Both the position numbers and the translations under genes were made by a program. The notes under the pieces were generated by a model, which saw nothing but the letters and a program-made list of their open reading frames with translations, was not told where the DNA came from and searched no databases. Positions 8,269 through 16,790 of a stretch of 64,000 nt of DNA are shown piece by piece. Numbering within the stretch: the stretch's first letter is position 1; the number at the start of each line of letters is the position of its first letter. This DNA is from Leptospira perdikensis (lineage in GTDB: Bacteria > Spirochaetota > Leptospiria > Leptospirales > Leptospiraceae). The DNA is taken from assembly GCF_004769575.1 (NCBI RefSeq), contig NZ_RQGA01000001.1, positions 62,001 to 126,000 on the forward strand. The letters run 5' to 3'.

Positions 8269-9810
8269 ATGGAACAACGTTCATGGGTTTCAAGTACATT
8301 GATTCTCCTCGTTTCCGTGGGCCTTTTGGCTGCGGAATCTGGAGATAAGGGATTTACACTTAGCTTACAAGACGCAGTCAAGTATGCCATTGAAAACAAT
8401 CGCGAGGTCATGCAGGCCCGCCTGGAGCTCGCAAAAGCAGACTCGAACCTCATGAAGTTTGAGGGAAAGTATTCTTGGCGCGCTTTATCCAAAGCGGAAT
8501 TGGATCAAAAAAAATTCCCATTTAACCAAAACAATATCTTCACGGGAACCAAAACCCAAACCACGACTTACAGTGCTGGTTTAGAAAAACTATTCACAAC
8601 TGGAACTTACTTCAAATTAGAAGCGAAGTCACAACGTTTTGACTCGAATGCTTTTGAAAATCCAAATCAAACCCCAGCTGGGTTTACAGCTCTTGGACTT
8701 CCTCCATTATATACAGATACCCTTTCTGTAACCATAGCCCAGGATTTACTAAAAAATGCCTTTGGTGCTAACGAAAGGAATATGGAAAAAATCCTGGAAA
8801 ACCAGACAGAAATCATGCGAGAGCAAATGGAAGACCAAGTCGCAAGCAAAGTGGTTGCCACTCTTGTTGACTATTGGAATTACTCTGTAAAAGAATCTGG
8901 GCACCAAACATTCGAACAACTTTTAAAAAACACAAAAAATGTTCGCGACCTAACCATTCGTAAACAAGGACTCGGACTTTCTGAAAGTTTTGAAGTCAAC
9001 CAATGGAATGCCCTTCTCTCCCAAGTGGAAGGACAGATGGCTCAGGCCGTTGCAGAAAAAGAAGAAGCACGAAGAAAACTCATTCGTTCTTTAAACCTAC
9101 CAGAAGATACCGTTTTCCAAAAAACAACTCCTCTTTCGGAAACCCTTCCTACAAAACTCGATTACCAAGCGGATATCGACTATGCTTACAAACATAGAGC
9201 TGACTTTAAAGCCATTGTTCGTAAAAAAGAAAATGCAGAACTCTCAATGAGAACTGCGAAAAACGAAGCACTTCCCTCTCTGAAAGCAGCGGGAACTTAT
9301 GGTTACCAAGCACAAAATACCATCAGCCCTCAAAACAATTATGCAGACAAAGGTGCGGGAGTTTTTTCTTACCAATACCCTGTGATGCAAGGTTCCCTTG
9401 ACCTAAGTTACCCAATTATGGACAAAGGTGTGAAGGCAGGAATCCGTGATGCGGAAATCCAAAAACGCCAAGTTTCTTTAGAGGAAGCTGATCTTACAAA
9501 AGCAGTCTCTGATGATGTCAAAACAAGAATCGATATTCTAAAAGCATCTTTCCAAGTGATGGAAAATGCAAAACGAACAGAAGAAGAATCTAAAAAGTAT
9601 TACAATGGGGTTTTACGATCGTTCCAACAAGGACGGTTCAATGCACTAGCAGTCAAAAACGCTTTGGACACTCATGTGCAAGACCAATTGTCACTTGTTC
9701 GTGCTAAAGTTGATTACAACATCAATTTACATAGATATTATGTGGCTAAGAATGCTTTGTTTGAAGAATACGGAGTGGACAGGTCCAAACTCCTACCTGA
9801 AAATCTCTAA
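8269..9810 (+). CDS. TolC-family outer membrane efflux channel
   Basis: 513 residues. A signal peptide (hydrophobic core about 8-22) is followed by LSLQDAVKYAIENNREVMQARLELAKA, the typical first helix of the OEP/TolC repeat. A second OEP repeat starts around residue 305 (DYAYKHRADFKAIVRKKENAELSM) and includes long coiled-coil-like helices. Length and two-repeat layout fit the trimeric outer membrane exit duct used by RND, ABC or MFS pumps and type I secretion. No partner inner-membrane pump or adaptor gene is adjacent in this window, so its substrate is unknown. It follows sucD by 59 bases and may be in the same transcript or have its own promoter. Confidence 0.88.
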   Translation: MEQRSWVSSTLILLVSVGLLAAESGDKGFTLSLQDAVKYAIENNREVMQARLELAKADSNLMKFEGKYSWRALSKAELDQKKFPFNQNNIFTGTKTQTTTYSAGLEKLFTTGTYFKLEAKSQRFDSNAFENPNQTPAGFTALGLPPLYTDTLSVTIAQDLLKNAFGANERNMEKILENQTEIMREQMEDQVASKVVATLVDYWNYSVKESGHQTFEQLLKNTKNVRDLTIRKQGLGLSESFEVNQWNALLSQVEGQMAQAVAEKEEARRKLIRSLNLPEDTVFQKTTPLSETLPTKLDYQADIDYAYKHRADFKAIVRKKENAELSMRTAKNEALPSLKAAGTYGYQAQNTISPQNNYADKGAGVFSYQYPVMQGSLDLSYPIMDKGVKAGIRDAEIQKRQVSLEEADLTKAVSDDVKTRIDILKASFQVMENAKRTEEESKKYYNGVLRSFQQGRFNALAVKNALDTHVQDQLSLVRAKVDYNINLHRYYVAKNALFEEYGVDRSKLLPENL

Positions 9811-9831
9811 TCCAAAAACGGGAGAATCTTT

Positions 9832-11286
9832 TTGATACGCTCCCGTGTATTTCTAGTTCTTGGTTTCATTTTTCTTTTCATCACCTTGATTACCTATGCC
9901 TTTGTGGACTTTCGAGAGAGAGAGGACAAAGCGTATGATCTCTATCAATCGGAAGCCTATCTCAAAGTCCTAAGTCTTTATACAGATACAGAAATTCCCT
10001 CTGGCGAATTAGAACTAACCATTCTTTCCCAAACGATTTCCCAACTAGAAAAAAAACTGAATGGAAAGGAAACTTCCAAGGATATTCTCTCCTTCTTTCA
10101 GTCTCGCAAAGGATCCAAACTCACAGAATGGGAAACCACAAGGGGAACATACTACCATATAGAAGATCCCTATTTATCCCATTTAAAAAAACATGGTGAT
10201 GGTTATAAAAGAGCACTCATCACCAAAATTGGAACCTTAAACAAACCCATTCCCAAATCAGAAGTCACAAACCTACTCCTGAAACTAATTTTGGAAGATC
10301 CGCGCGGTATGGAAGATAGTTTTAGCCGTGCTCTGGCAAATCTACTGAGTTTCCCCTTTGAATCCATTGGAGAAATTGAATCTGAATTTTTATTACAAAG
10401 TTTGCATTTTTTAGCGAACACTACGAACACAAGTCTCTTTCATCAAACAGCCATTATACGTGGGAAAAATGTAAACCTCCGGAGTGGCCCAGGTCGCGAG
10501 AACTCTGAAGTGGGAAAAATCAGTGAACCGGAATCTACCATTTGTTTGGAGGAAGATTCAGGAACAGAAACCATTGCCGGAAGTTCTGGACACTGGAAAC
10601 GATGTTATTTCCCAACTTTACAAAAGTCTGCCTGGATCTTTTCCGGTTTTTTAACTGAGACACCACCAAATTCCAACCTCATTGCTGAATTTGAAAAACG
10701 TTTTAAGTCTGTGGACAATGAAATTCGAATCGATTTTGAAGGTTGGAATGGGAACCAAATCCCAACCACTTTCTTTGGAACCTACATTCCCAGAGACTCG
10801 ATTCGTGTCTCTGGGGAAACGGGATTTCCCATTTATGGATTGGCCAAAAATTCGAAAGTCATCCAAAGGATTTGTAAAAAACTTTCCGGTGACAAAAACT
10901 ATTTTGAGTTTTCCTTCCAACCCACAGACTCCGACCTTCCGATTTCCTTTTTAGAACTCCATTTAAACTACGACAATCAGGAACACCTAGCCTATTCCAT
11001 TTCCCTCGACAAAGAATCCATTTGGGTAAATAAAAATCGATATGTCCTCGACGGAGAAAAAAGGAGAGAAAACCTGTCCTTACACATTGGATCCCGCGAA
11101 GGGGACAAATGGAACGCAAGCCTTTGGAGGCGAAATACAGGACTCATTCAGTCCATTCGTTCCTTATCCTTGGATGAATCAACCCTCCAATCAGGAAGGT
11201 ATTCCTGGGAAATCTGTCTTCCTTTGGCAAAAGAACCAAATCGGGAACAAGTGTTACTCTTTGAAATTAGAACGGGAATCCATTAG
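9832..11286 (+). CDS. Membrane-anchored protein with bacterial SH3 domain
   Basis: 484 residues, starting at TTG (9832), supported by GGGAGA seven bases upstream. One N-terminal membrane helix (about 6-26) anchors it, with the rest probably periplasmic. An SH3b domain spans about 207-276 and includes VNLRSGPGRENSEVG, a conserved acidic and Cys-containing middle, and a closing W-I-F-SGF segment. SH3b domains usually bind peptidoglycan or peptides. The region before it is helical. The C-terminal 200 residues are beta-rich and unrecognised. It sits 21 bases after the TolC-like gene and 9 bases before the FmdB-like gene, so it is probably operonic. No catalytic motif is visible. Confidence 0.8.
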   Translation: MIRSRVFLVLGFIFLFITLITYAFVDFREREDKAYDLYQSEAYLKVLSLYTDTEIPSGELELTILSQTISQLEKKLNGKETSKDILSFFQSRKGSKLTEWETTRGTYYHIEDPYLSHLKKHGDGYKRALITKIGTLNKPIPKSEVTNLLLKLILEDPRGMEDSFSRALANLLSFPFESIGEIESEFLLQSLHFLANTTNTSLFHQTAIIRGKNVNLRSGPGRENSEVGKISEPESTICLEEDSGTETIAGSSGHWKRCYFPTLQKSAWIFSGFLTETPPNSNLIAEFEKRFKSVDNEIRIDFEGWNGNQIPTTFFGTYIPRDSIRVSGETGFPIYGLAKNSKVIQRICKKLSGDKNYFEFSFQPTDSDLPISFLELHLNYDNQEHLAYSISLDKESIWVNKNRYVLDGEKRRENLSLHIGSREGDKWNASLWRRNTGLIQSIRSLSLDESTLQSGRYSWEICLPLAKEPNREQVLLFEIRTGIH

Positions 11287-11295
11287 AGGGACACC

Positions 11296-11526
11296 ATGGC
11301 AACATACGATTACCACTGTAATACATGCGACAAAGACTTCGAACATGTTCAGTCTATGAAAGATGATGCACTCACCCAGTGCCTCTGTGGAAAAAACGGA
11401 TCAGTCGAACGCAGGATTTCTGCGAGTGCAGGGATCATTTTTAAAGGATCTGGATTTTACGTAACGGATTATAAAAAAACCGGATCCACACCTACATCTG
11501 GCAGTTCTGATTCAGGAACTACTTAA
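11296..11526 (+). CDS. FmdB-family zinc ribbon protein
   Basis: 76 residues. The N-terminus MATYDYHCNTCDKDFE, with a second cysteine pair (QCLCG), forms the FmdB/CxxC_CxxC_SSSS zinc ribbon; putative ligands are Cys8, Cys11, Cys29 and Cys31. The conserved ISASAGIIFKGSGFYVTDY segment is also typical of the family. The C-terminus is a low-complexity Ser/Thr/Gly tail. The family's role is not settled; it has been called a putative regulatory protein. It lies between the SH3 gene and lpxI with short gaps on both sides. Confidence 0.92.
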   Translation: MATYDYHCNTCDKDFEHVQSMKDDALTQCLCGKNGSVERRISASAGIIFKGSGFYVTDYKKTGSTPTSGSSDSGTT

Positions 11527-11534
11527 GGTCTCCA

Positions 11535-12401
11535 TTGGCACCGAAAGGCCGATTAGCCATTATCGCTGGTGGTGGGGAACTTCCCCACATTGGAATGAAA
11601 GAAGCACTTCTTGCAGGTGAGGATGCATTGTTTCTTGGACTTATCGAGTCTGACTTTACTCCGAGAGAGCACAGTGCACGGACGATTCCCGTTCATATCA
11701 CACAAGTTGGTAAAATCCTAAAACTCATCCAAAAAGAAAAAATCACTCGGATTCTGATGCTTGGGAAAGTTAGAAAAGACCTACTCTTTCAAAAACTCAA
11801 ATTTGATCTCAAAGCTCTCGCAATCCTTGCACGCACCATCAACCGTAATGACTATCCTATTTTCCTTGCGATCGCTGATGAATTCGAAGCCATGGGTGTT
11901 AAAGTCATTTCCCAAAAGATCTATTTACAATCTTTACTCCTTCCCGAAGGACGTTACACTCCTAAAAAATTTAACTCCCAGGAACTTAAAGATATCGACT
12001 TCGGGATGTTCTACGCAGAAAAGATGGCCGATTTAGACATTGGGCAAATGGTTGTGGTCTGTGATGAATCCGTCATTGCGGTAGAAGCTGTGGAAGGAAC
12101 GGATGAAACCATCAAACGTGGCGGTTTGTATACCAAAAAGAAGGGAGATGCGGTTGTTTGTAAAAGCCCCAAAGCAAAACAAGACAACCGTTTTGACTTA
12201 CCCACGATAGGAATCCATACATTCCAAATGATACTCGAAAGTGGGTGCAAAACACTTTGTATTCGAGAGGGAGAAACCTTGGTGGTGGATCCAAAAGCAG
12301 CAATTGAATTTGCCACAAAACATAAGTTAAACTTTTGTGTTCTAGGAAAAGGCGGAAGTAAGGTTCTCAATGGTAACCAAAAAAAAATCCCATCTACATG
12401 A
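11535..12401 (+). CDS. lpxI: UDP-2,3-diacylglucosamine pyrophosphatase LpxI
   Basis: 288 residues, family DUF1009/LpxI. It hydrolyses UDP-2,3-diacylglucosamine to lipid X and UMP in lipid A synthesis, the step just before LpxB. The start is TTG at 11535 with AGG about 7 bases upstream. Recognisable segments are LAIIAGGGELP at the N-terminus, MLGKVRKDLLF, and, in the C-terminal domain, GQMVVVCDESVIAVEAVEGTDE and CKSPKAKQDNRFDLPTIG. The gene overlaps lpxB by 32 bases, which suggests coupled translation of consecutive pathway enzymes. LpxI is the alternative to LpxH found outside gamma- and beta-proteobacteria. Confidence 0.95.
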   Translation: MAPKGRLAIIAGGGELPHIGMKEALLAGEDALFLGLIESDFTPREHSARTIPVHITQVGKILKLIQKEKITRILMLGKVRKDLLFQKLKFDLKALAILARTINRNDYPIFLAIADEFEAMGVKVISQKIYLQSLLLPEGRYTPKKFNSQELKDIDFGMFYAEKMADLDIGQMVVVCDESVIAVEAVEGTDETIKRGGLYTKKKGDAVVCKSPKAKQDNRFDLPTIGIHTFQMILESGCKTLCIREGETLVVDPKAAIEFATKHKLNFCVLGKGGSKVLNGNQKKIPST

Positions 12402-13581
12402 GTCTGACAAAAATATTTTAGTCATTGCCGGCGAACATTCTGGAGATCTGCTGGGAGCTGATCTTTTACAAGAGTTAGCCATTTTAGAGCCAGAATATAA
12501 GTTCTATGGAATAGGTGGAGAGGGTATGATTGGTCATGGACTTGAATCCATGGAAGAGTTGGAACAACTCAGTGTGATCGGATTTTCCGAAGCCCTTAAA
12601 AAATATAGTTTCTTAAAAAAGATTTTCTACAAAGTTTTAGATGAAACAACTCGTAGACCCACAAAACTTGCCATTCTAATTGATTATCCAGGTTTTAACC
12701 TTCGTTTAGCGAAAGAATTAAAACAGAGAGGAATTCCTACTGTTTTCTATGTATCACCGCAGATTTGGGCGTGGAAATTCAACCGCATTTATTTTATCAA
12801 AGAACAAATTGCACTAATGCTTACCCTCTTCCGATTCGAAGAAGAGATTTATACCGAGTATGGAGTAAATGCAAAATTTGTAGGCCATCCGATTACCAAA
12901 CGAATTCCTGAAAAATTAAAAAAGGAACCGGCAATCACAGAAAAACTCCCCGATTCCCACCATGGGTATACGGTAGGACTTCTTCCTGGTTCCAGAAAAG
13001 GGGAAATCCGTAGACTCATAGACCCAATTCTTGGCACTGCTGCCCTTCTTCACGAACAGTGCAAACTAGAGAAAAAGAAAGTTGTTTTCCTACTTCCCAA
13101 TATCAATGCTAAAGAAGAATCTTTTATCTTAGAAAAACTGGAAACCCTAAAACAAATCCATCCTGATATCCAAATTCATTATCTTTGGAATGCATCTCTT
13201 CGAGTGATGGAAACCAGTGACCTCCTCCTGATTGCGTCTGGGACTGCCACCTTGGAAGGATTGTATTTTGAAACACCGATGGTGATTTTGTATAAGGTAA
13301 GTTTGTTTACTTACTTACTTGGATCTTTGCTCATGAGGTCCAAATTTATAGGTCTTGCAAATATTTTGTCAGGCCAAGAAGTTTGTCGGGAAATTACTCA
13401 AAACGAATGCCAGCCAAAATACATTTTCCAAGAGGCATGGAAGATTTTATCCAATACAAGACTAAAAAATAAAATAAAAGGGATTCTTAGGGATGCAAAA
13501 GAAAGGGAACTAGGAACGACCAATGCATCTAAAAAAGCTGCAAAGGAAATCCAATCACTCCTTAGAACTTTTTCGAATTAA
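12370..13581 (+). CDS. lpxB: Lipid-A-disaccharide synthase
   Basis: 403 residues, family GT19. It condenses lipid X with UDP-2,3-diacylglucosamine to give the disaccharide precursor of lipid A at the inner membrane. The family signature IAGEHSGDLLGADLL is near the N-terminus, with YGIGGEGM following. The middle has YVSPQIWAWK and VGHP. The C-terminal half has LLPGSRKGEIRR and IASGTATLEGLYFETPMVILYK. The start at 12370 lies inside lpxI. The 3' end overlaps the convergent lipoprotein gene by 27 bases, leaving no room for a separate terminator. Confidence 0.97.
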   Translation: MVTKKKSHLHESDKNILVIAGEHSGDLLGADLLQELAILEPEYKFYGIGGEGMIGHGLESMEELEQLSVIGFSEALKKYSFLKKIFYKVLDETTRRPTKLAILIDYPGFNLRLAKELKQRGIPTVFYVSPQIWAWKFNRIYFIKEQIALMLTLFRFEEEIYTEYGVNAKFVGHPITKRIPEKLKKEPAITEKLPDSHHGYTVGLLPGSRKGEIRRLIDPILGTAALLHEQCKLEKKKVVFLLPNINAKEESFILEKLETLKQIHPDIQIHYLWNASLRVMETSDLLLIASGTATLEGLYFETPMVILYKVSLFTYLLGSLLMRSKFIGLANILSGQEVCREITQNECQPKYIFQEAWKILSNTRLKNKIKGILRDAKERELGTTNASKKAAKEIQSLLRTFSN

Positions 13582-13923
13582 ACGGACCACTCGGTTGTCC
13601 CAAGTCCCAATCCAAGACTTGGGTTTTAAATCGGAATATAAAAAATAACCTTTGATCGTCTCTTCATCACTTGGACGAATCCGGATGCCTACAGAATCCA
13701 GTTCCATACTGAGATCCCCAGATCCGTTCCAAAGAACCTTGTTTTCTTCTGGCTGGATGTTTATCGAATGGCTTTTGTTTTCCCATTCCAAAACCCACTC
13801 TCCACCAAACGCTGGTAAACTTGCAATTTCCGGAGCAATGTCAGCAGGATTTTTCTTTTCTGTACAAAAACCAAATAACAATACAAGGGAAAACAAACTA
13901 AAACTAACTATTTGAGAACGCAT
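13555..13923 (-). CDS. Small putative lipoprotein
   Basis: 122 residues. The signal peptide ends in LLFGFC (Cys20), a spirochaete-type lipobox. The mature part is about 100 residues and predominantly beta (repeated short hydrophobic and aromatic segments such as EWVLEWENKSHSINI), with no recognisable domain. The start codon region overlaps the end of the AsmA-like gene upstream by 16 bases, so translation is likely coupled and the two products may act together. The function is unknown. The 3' end runs 27 bases into lpxB on the other strand. Confidence 0.7.
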   Translation of the reverse strand: MRSQIVSFSLFSLVLLFGFCTEKKNPADIAPEIASLPAFGGEWVLEWENKSHSINIQPEENKVLWNGSGDLSMELDSVGIRIRPSDEETIKGYFLYSDLKPKSWIGTWDNRVVRLIRKSSKE

Positions 13924-16091
13924 TTATTTTCCTCTTCAGTAAGACTGAAAGTCCCTCTCGATTCTCCAACAAGTCCATAAGTTGTGAATGCATAGTTCCC
14001 ATTTTTGTTATTTCCGTATCCCTTTAAATCCAAAGATTCACTGGAAATCACTAAATTAGAAATATAATCCATATCGGAATACCGACTCAAATCAAATTCC
14101 ATCTGAAAAGGTTTTTTCAAAGGATTTAAATCCATTTCTAATTTAGAAACCAAATCTGCTTCCTTAAGGCTCACACCAAAAAGTTTTAGAAAATACGAAG
14201 TACGAGCATCTTTATGAAGAGTGTAATAATCACTCCCCATACTATTAAAACTATAATCCAAACTGACGTGAGTTGGTTTTAATTCCGCACCACATAAATG
14301 CATCCAAGGATCAGACCATGGATATTCGTTTAAAACCAAACTAAAACCAAAGTTGGGTGTTTTACTCGCATAATAAGAAACCATAGAAACCTTAGAATTG
14401 GAATTTCCTAAATTCAAACCCAGATTCATCCTTCCGTCTTTCACCTGTAGGTTTCCTTTAGATTCTCCCAGTGAGTTTGCTCCGGCAAAAGGATAATAAT
14501 TGGAAATTTGAATTCCGAAATCCAAATTCATTGATTCCAAAAAGTATTTGTAAACCTTAGTTTGATAAAAATATTCTTCTGGAATTAGTTTTTCTTGTCT
14601 CTCCCTGATTTCTTCCAAGGTTTCCCGATTCCAATCCTCATACAAAGGTTTCCAATCACTTCCCGTTAAATCCGGTGTTTGGAAACTCAATTTAGTTTTG
14701 GAACTTAGTGGATAATAGAAGGAACCGTCTGTTTTTTTGGAACGACCCCAAACATTGGTTCCACCCCCACCAAGGTGGGAAGGTTTTCCAAAAAGTAATG
14801 AATCAAATTTCAAATTCCACTCATTTCCTTCTGTGAGGTTTAAAGATAAATTTCCTTTTTCTAACTGAAGGAGTTTCGAATCCCATTCAAGCTCAGAACC
14901 ATTTAAATTCCCTTTAAGTTGAAACCATTTATTTTTATCTCCCGACTCTAAAAGATCGAGATTACCTGTCAAAACACCAGACAAAGGAAGTGTGAAGTTT
15001 CCAGAGATATCAGAGATTCTTTCTGCGATCCCTTCTAAAGATTCGATTTGAAATTCAAAATGGCGATCAAGGAGAGGTTCTTTGATCGTTTCGGTTTTTA
15101 CAGAGGTTTTGATTCGAAAATCTGTTCCTAAAAATTCTCTCTCTTCTTTATTGGGTGTGAATAGAAACAATTCCCGAAAGCGAAATCCATCCAGGATATA
15201 ATTTTCAAAAAAGGGAATCGGAATTAATGAATTCTCAAACTCAACATCTCCACTGGCAGTAAACCCTGAAACCGGATCACGAACCACCTTCCCCTCTCCC
15301 GAAAGAACAGCAGAATGAACATTGGACCCAAAGAGATAATTAGTAAGAATGATGGCTTCTTCCGAAGGATAGTTTTTCCATTGGAATTCAAATTGGAATT
15401 CCTCCAAATTAGTTTCGGAGAACTGACCTTCCCCTTTGATCCTAGTTGTATTGGGAATCCAAAACCAACCATTGTTATACGAAAGATATAAACGTTTACT
15501 CTTTCGTTTCATTACAATGTCCCAACCCTCTTTCCAATCCACTAAAGTGGAATCGTTTTGTTTGACGGTGAGTTTGGCGTCGTGAAAACGAATGTCTTTT
15601 AATTTACTCGTTTGTGCATATTGAATGAGTTGGTTTCGTAAACCCTGGTTTTCATTTAGAACCAAATGAGGACTGTAAAAATCAATTTGTTCCACTGTGG
15701 GAGAATCTTTAAAATAACTCGATAATCGAAAGGTAACTTTTTTTACCTTCAACATATGATCGTTAAAGGAAAAATCTTCTTCGTTGGAAACAACTAAGTC
15801 TTCAATGATAAGGCCTTCTCTGAGCGAAAAATCGAGGACTCCAATATCTACAGCCTTTCCTAGTTCTCTGTTGATGGTAAAAGTAACAACCTTTCTCAGT
15901 TGGACTAAGGGAATCCGATAGTTTCGAAGATAGAATTCCAAACCATAATAACAAAGAACAAACAAGAAACAGATGAGACCTAGTGCTAAAAATGAAAATA
16001 GAATCCGTTTGTTTTCACGGATTCTATTGAAGAGGGTCGAGAGAGACTGCCTATAGATAAATAGGCTTTGGAGAGAGAAGATCCGTTCCAA
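13908..16091 (-). CDS. AsmA-like inner-membrane-anchored protein
   Basis: 727 residues. A single membrane helix near 33-52 is followed by a segment of AsmA character: TINRELGKAVDIGVLDFSLREG, a VEDLVVSNEEDF-type strand, then a phospholipid-transport-like beta-rich region ending near 170 with PHLVLNENQGLRNQLI. The remaining 550 residues are mostly amphipathic beta strands, as in the long repeating beta-groove proteins AsmA, TamB and YhdP. Such proteins are thought to bridge the inner and outer membranes and move phospholipid. The assignment rests on pattern and not on a search. It lies 6 bases after the TPR lipoprotein gene and overlaps the small lipoprotein gene downstream. Confidence 0.65.
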   Translation of the reverse strand: MERIFSLQSLFIYRQSLSTLFNRIRENKRILFSFLALGLICFLFVLCYYGLEFYLRNYRIPLVQLRKVVTFTINRELGKAVDIGVLDFSLREGLIIEDLVVSNEEDFSFNDHMLKVKKVTFRLSSYFKDSPTVEQIDFYSPHLVLNENQGLRNQLIQYAQTSKLKDIRFHDAKLTVKQNDSTLVDWKEGWDIVMKRKSKRLYLSYNNGWFWIPNTTRIKGEGQFSETNLEEFQFEFQWKNYPSEEAIILTNYLFGSNVHSAVLSGEGKVVRDPVSGFTASGDVEFENSLIPIPFFENYILDGFRFRELFLFTPNKEEREFLGTDFRIKTSVKTETIKEPLLDRHFEFQIESLEGIAERISDISGNFTLPLSGVLTGNLDLLESGDKNKWFQLKGNLNGSELEWDSKLLQLEKGNLSLNLTEGNEWNLKFDSLLFGKPSHLGGGGTNVWGRSKKTDGSFYYPLSSKTKLSFQTPDLTGSDWKPLYEDWNRETLEEIRERQEKLIPEEYFYQTKVYKYFLESMNLDFGIQISNYYPFAGANSLGESKGNLQVKDGRMNLGLNLGNSNSKVSMVSYYASKTPNFGFSLVLNEYPWSDPWMHLCGAELKPTHVSLDYSFNSMGSDYYTLHKDARTSYFLKLFGVSLKEADLVSKLEMDLNPLKKPFQMEFDLSRYSDMDYISNLVISSESLDLKGYGNNKNGNYAFTTYGLVGESRGTFSLTEEENKCVLK

Positions 16092-16097
16092 AAGAAC

Positions 16098-16790
16098 TTA
16101 GAGTTTGCCCTCCGGCTGCAACACTTCCAAACAGTCTTTCTGAATGGACTTCAGAGTTTCGTTGTTTGGAAATTCTTCCAATCCTAAATTGGCAACTTGC
16201 AAACCTTTTTGGTAAAAACCTGTGTTCTTGTATTCGAAACCCATTTTTAAATAGGTCTTCGCAGCAGTTTCATAATAGAATTCGTCTTTCTTTTGGTTCC
16301 CTTTGGTGTAGGTTTTCGTGAGAGTCGCAAGAGCTGGATAGTATTCCCGTTCTGCCACAAGGGACTGAACCACTAGTTTTTTGCGTTCCATTAGGTTTGT
16401 GTTTTTATCCAATCTTTCGGATTGGTTTAAAAATTGAATGGCTTTGGAATATTCATTTTTTCCCACATAGGCCTTGCCCATAGTGAGATTCCACTCAGAA
16501 AGTTGGACCGGGTTGGACTTGGCCTGGTTCACTTGGTTGAGAGTGGAAATGGTCTCATCATATTTTCCAAGATCGAGTAAAAGTTTTCCTTTTCGGATCA
16601 CTAATTTGTCTCGGGATTCGTCAGATAGAGAAGAGGATTTGAGATCAGCATCGATGGATTCGATTTGGGCCAAATGAGACCCTGTATTGATTTTGGAAGC
16701 TCCTGTTCGGAGGGTTTCCTGATTTGATGCACAATTTTCAAATGCCACAACCATCGCTAAAATGAGGGTTAGTGGGAGAATCGATTTCAT
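16098..16790 (-). CDS. TPR-containing lipoprotein
   Basis: 230 residues. The signal peptide ends with AFENC (Cys20), a likely lipobox. Residues 45-225 are helical, with tetratricopeptide-like spacing of G/A/Y positions (for example GKLLLDLGKYDETISTLNQV, MGKAYVGKNEYSKAIQFLNQ and TYLKMGFEYKNTGFYQKGL). TPR arrays act as protein-binding scaffolds. Its ATG overlaps the stop of the upstream helicase gene by one base (TAATG), and the AsmA-like gene follows after 6 bases, so this group is probably one transcript. The partner is unknown; the AsmA-like protein is the obvious candidate. Confidence 0.8.
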   Translation of the reverse strand: MKSILPLTLILAMVVAFENCASNQETLRTGASKINTGSHLAQIESIDADLKSSSLSDESRDKLVIRKGKLLLDLGKYDETISTLNQVNQAKSNPVQLSEWNLTMGKAYVGKNEYSKAIQFLNQSERLDKNTNLMERKKLVVQSLVAEREYYPALATLTKTYTKGNQKKDEFYYETAAKTYLKMGFEYKNTGFYQKGLQVANLGLEEFPNNETLKSIQKDCLEVLQPEGKL

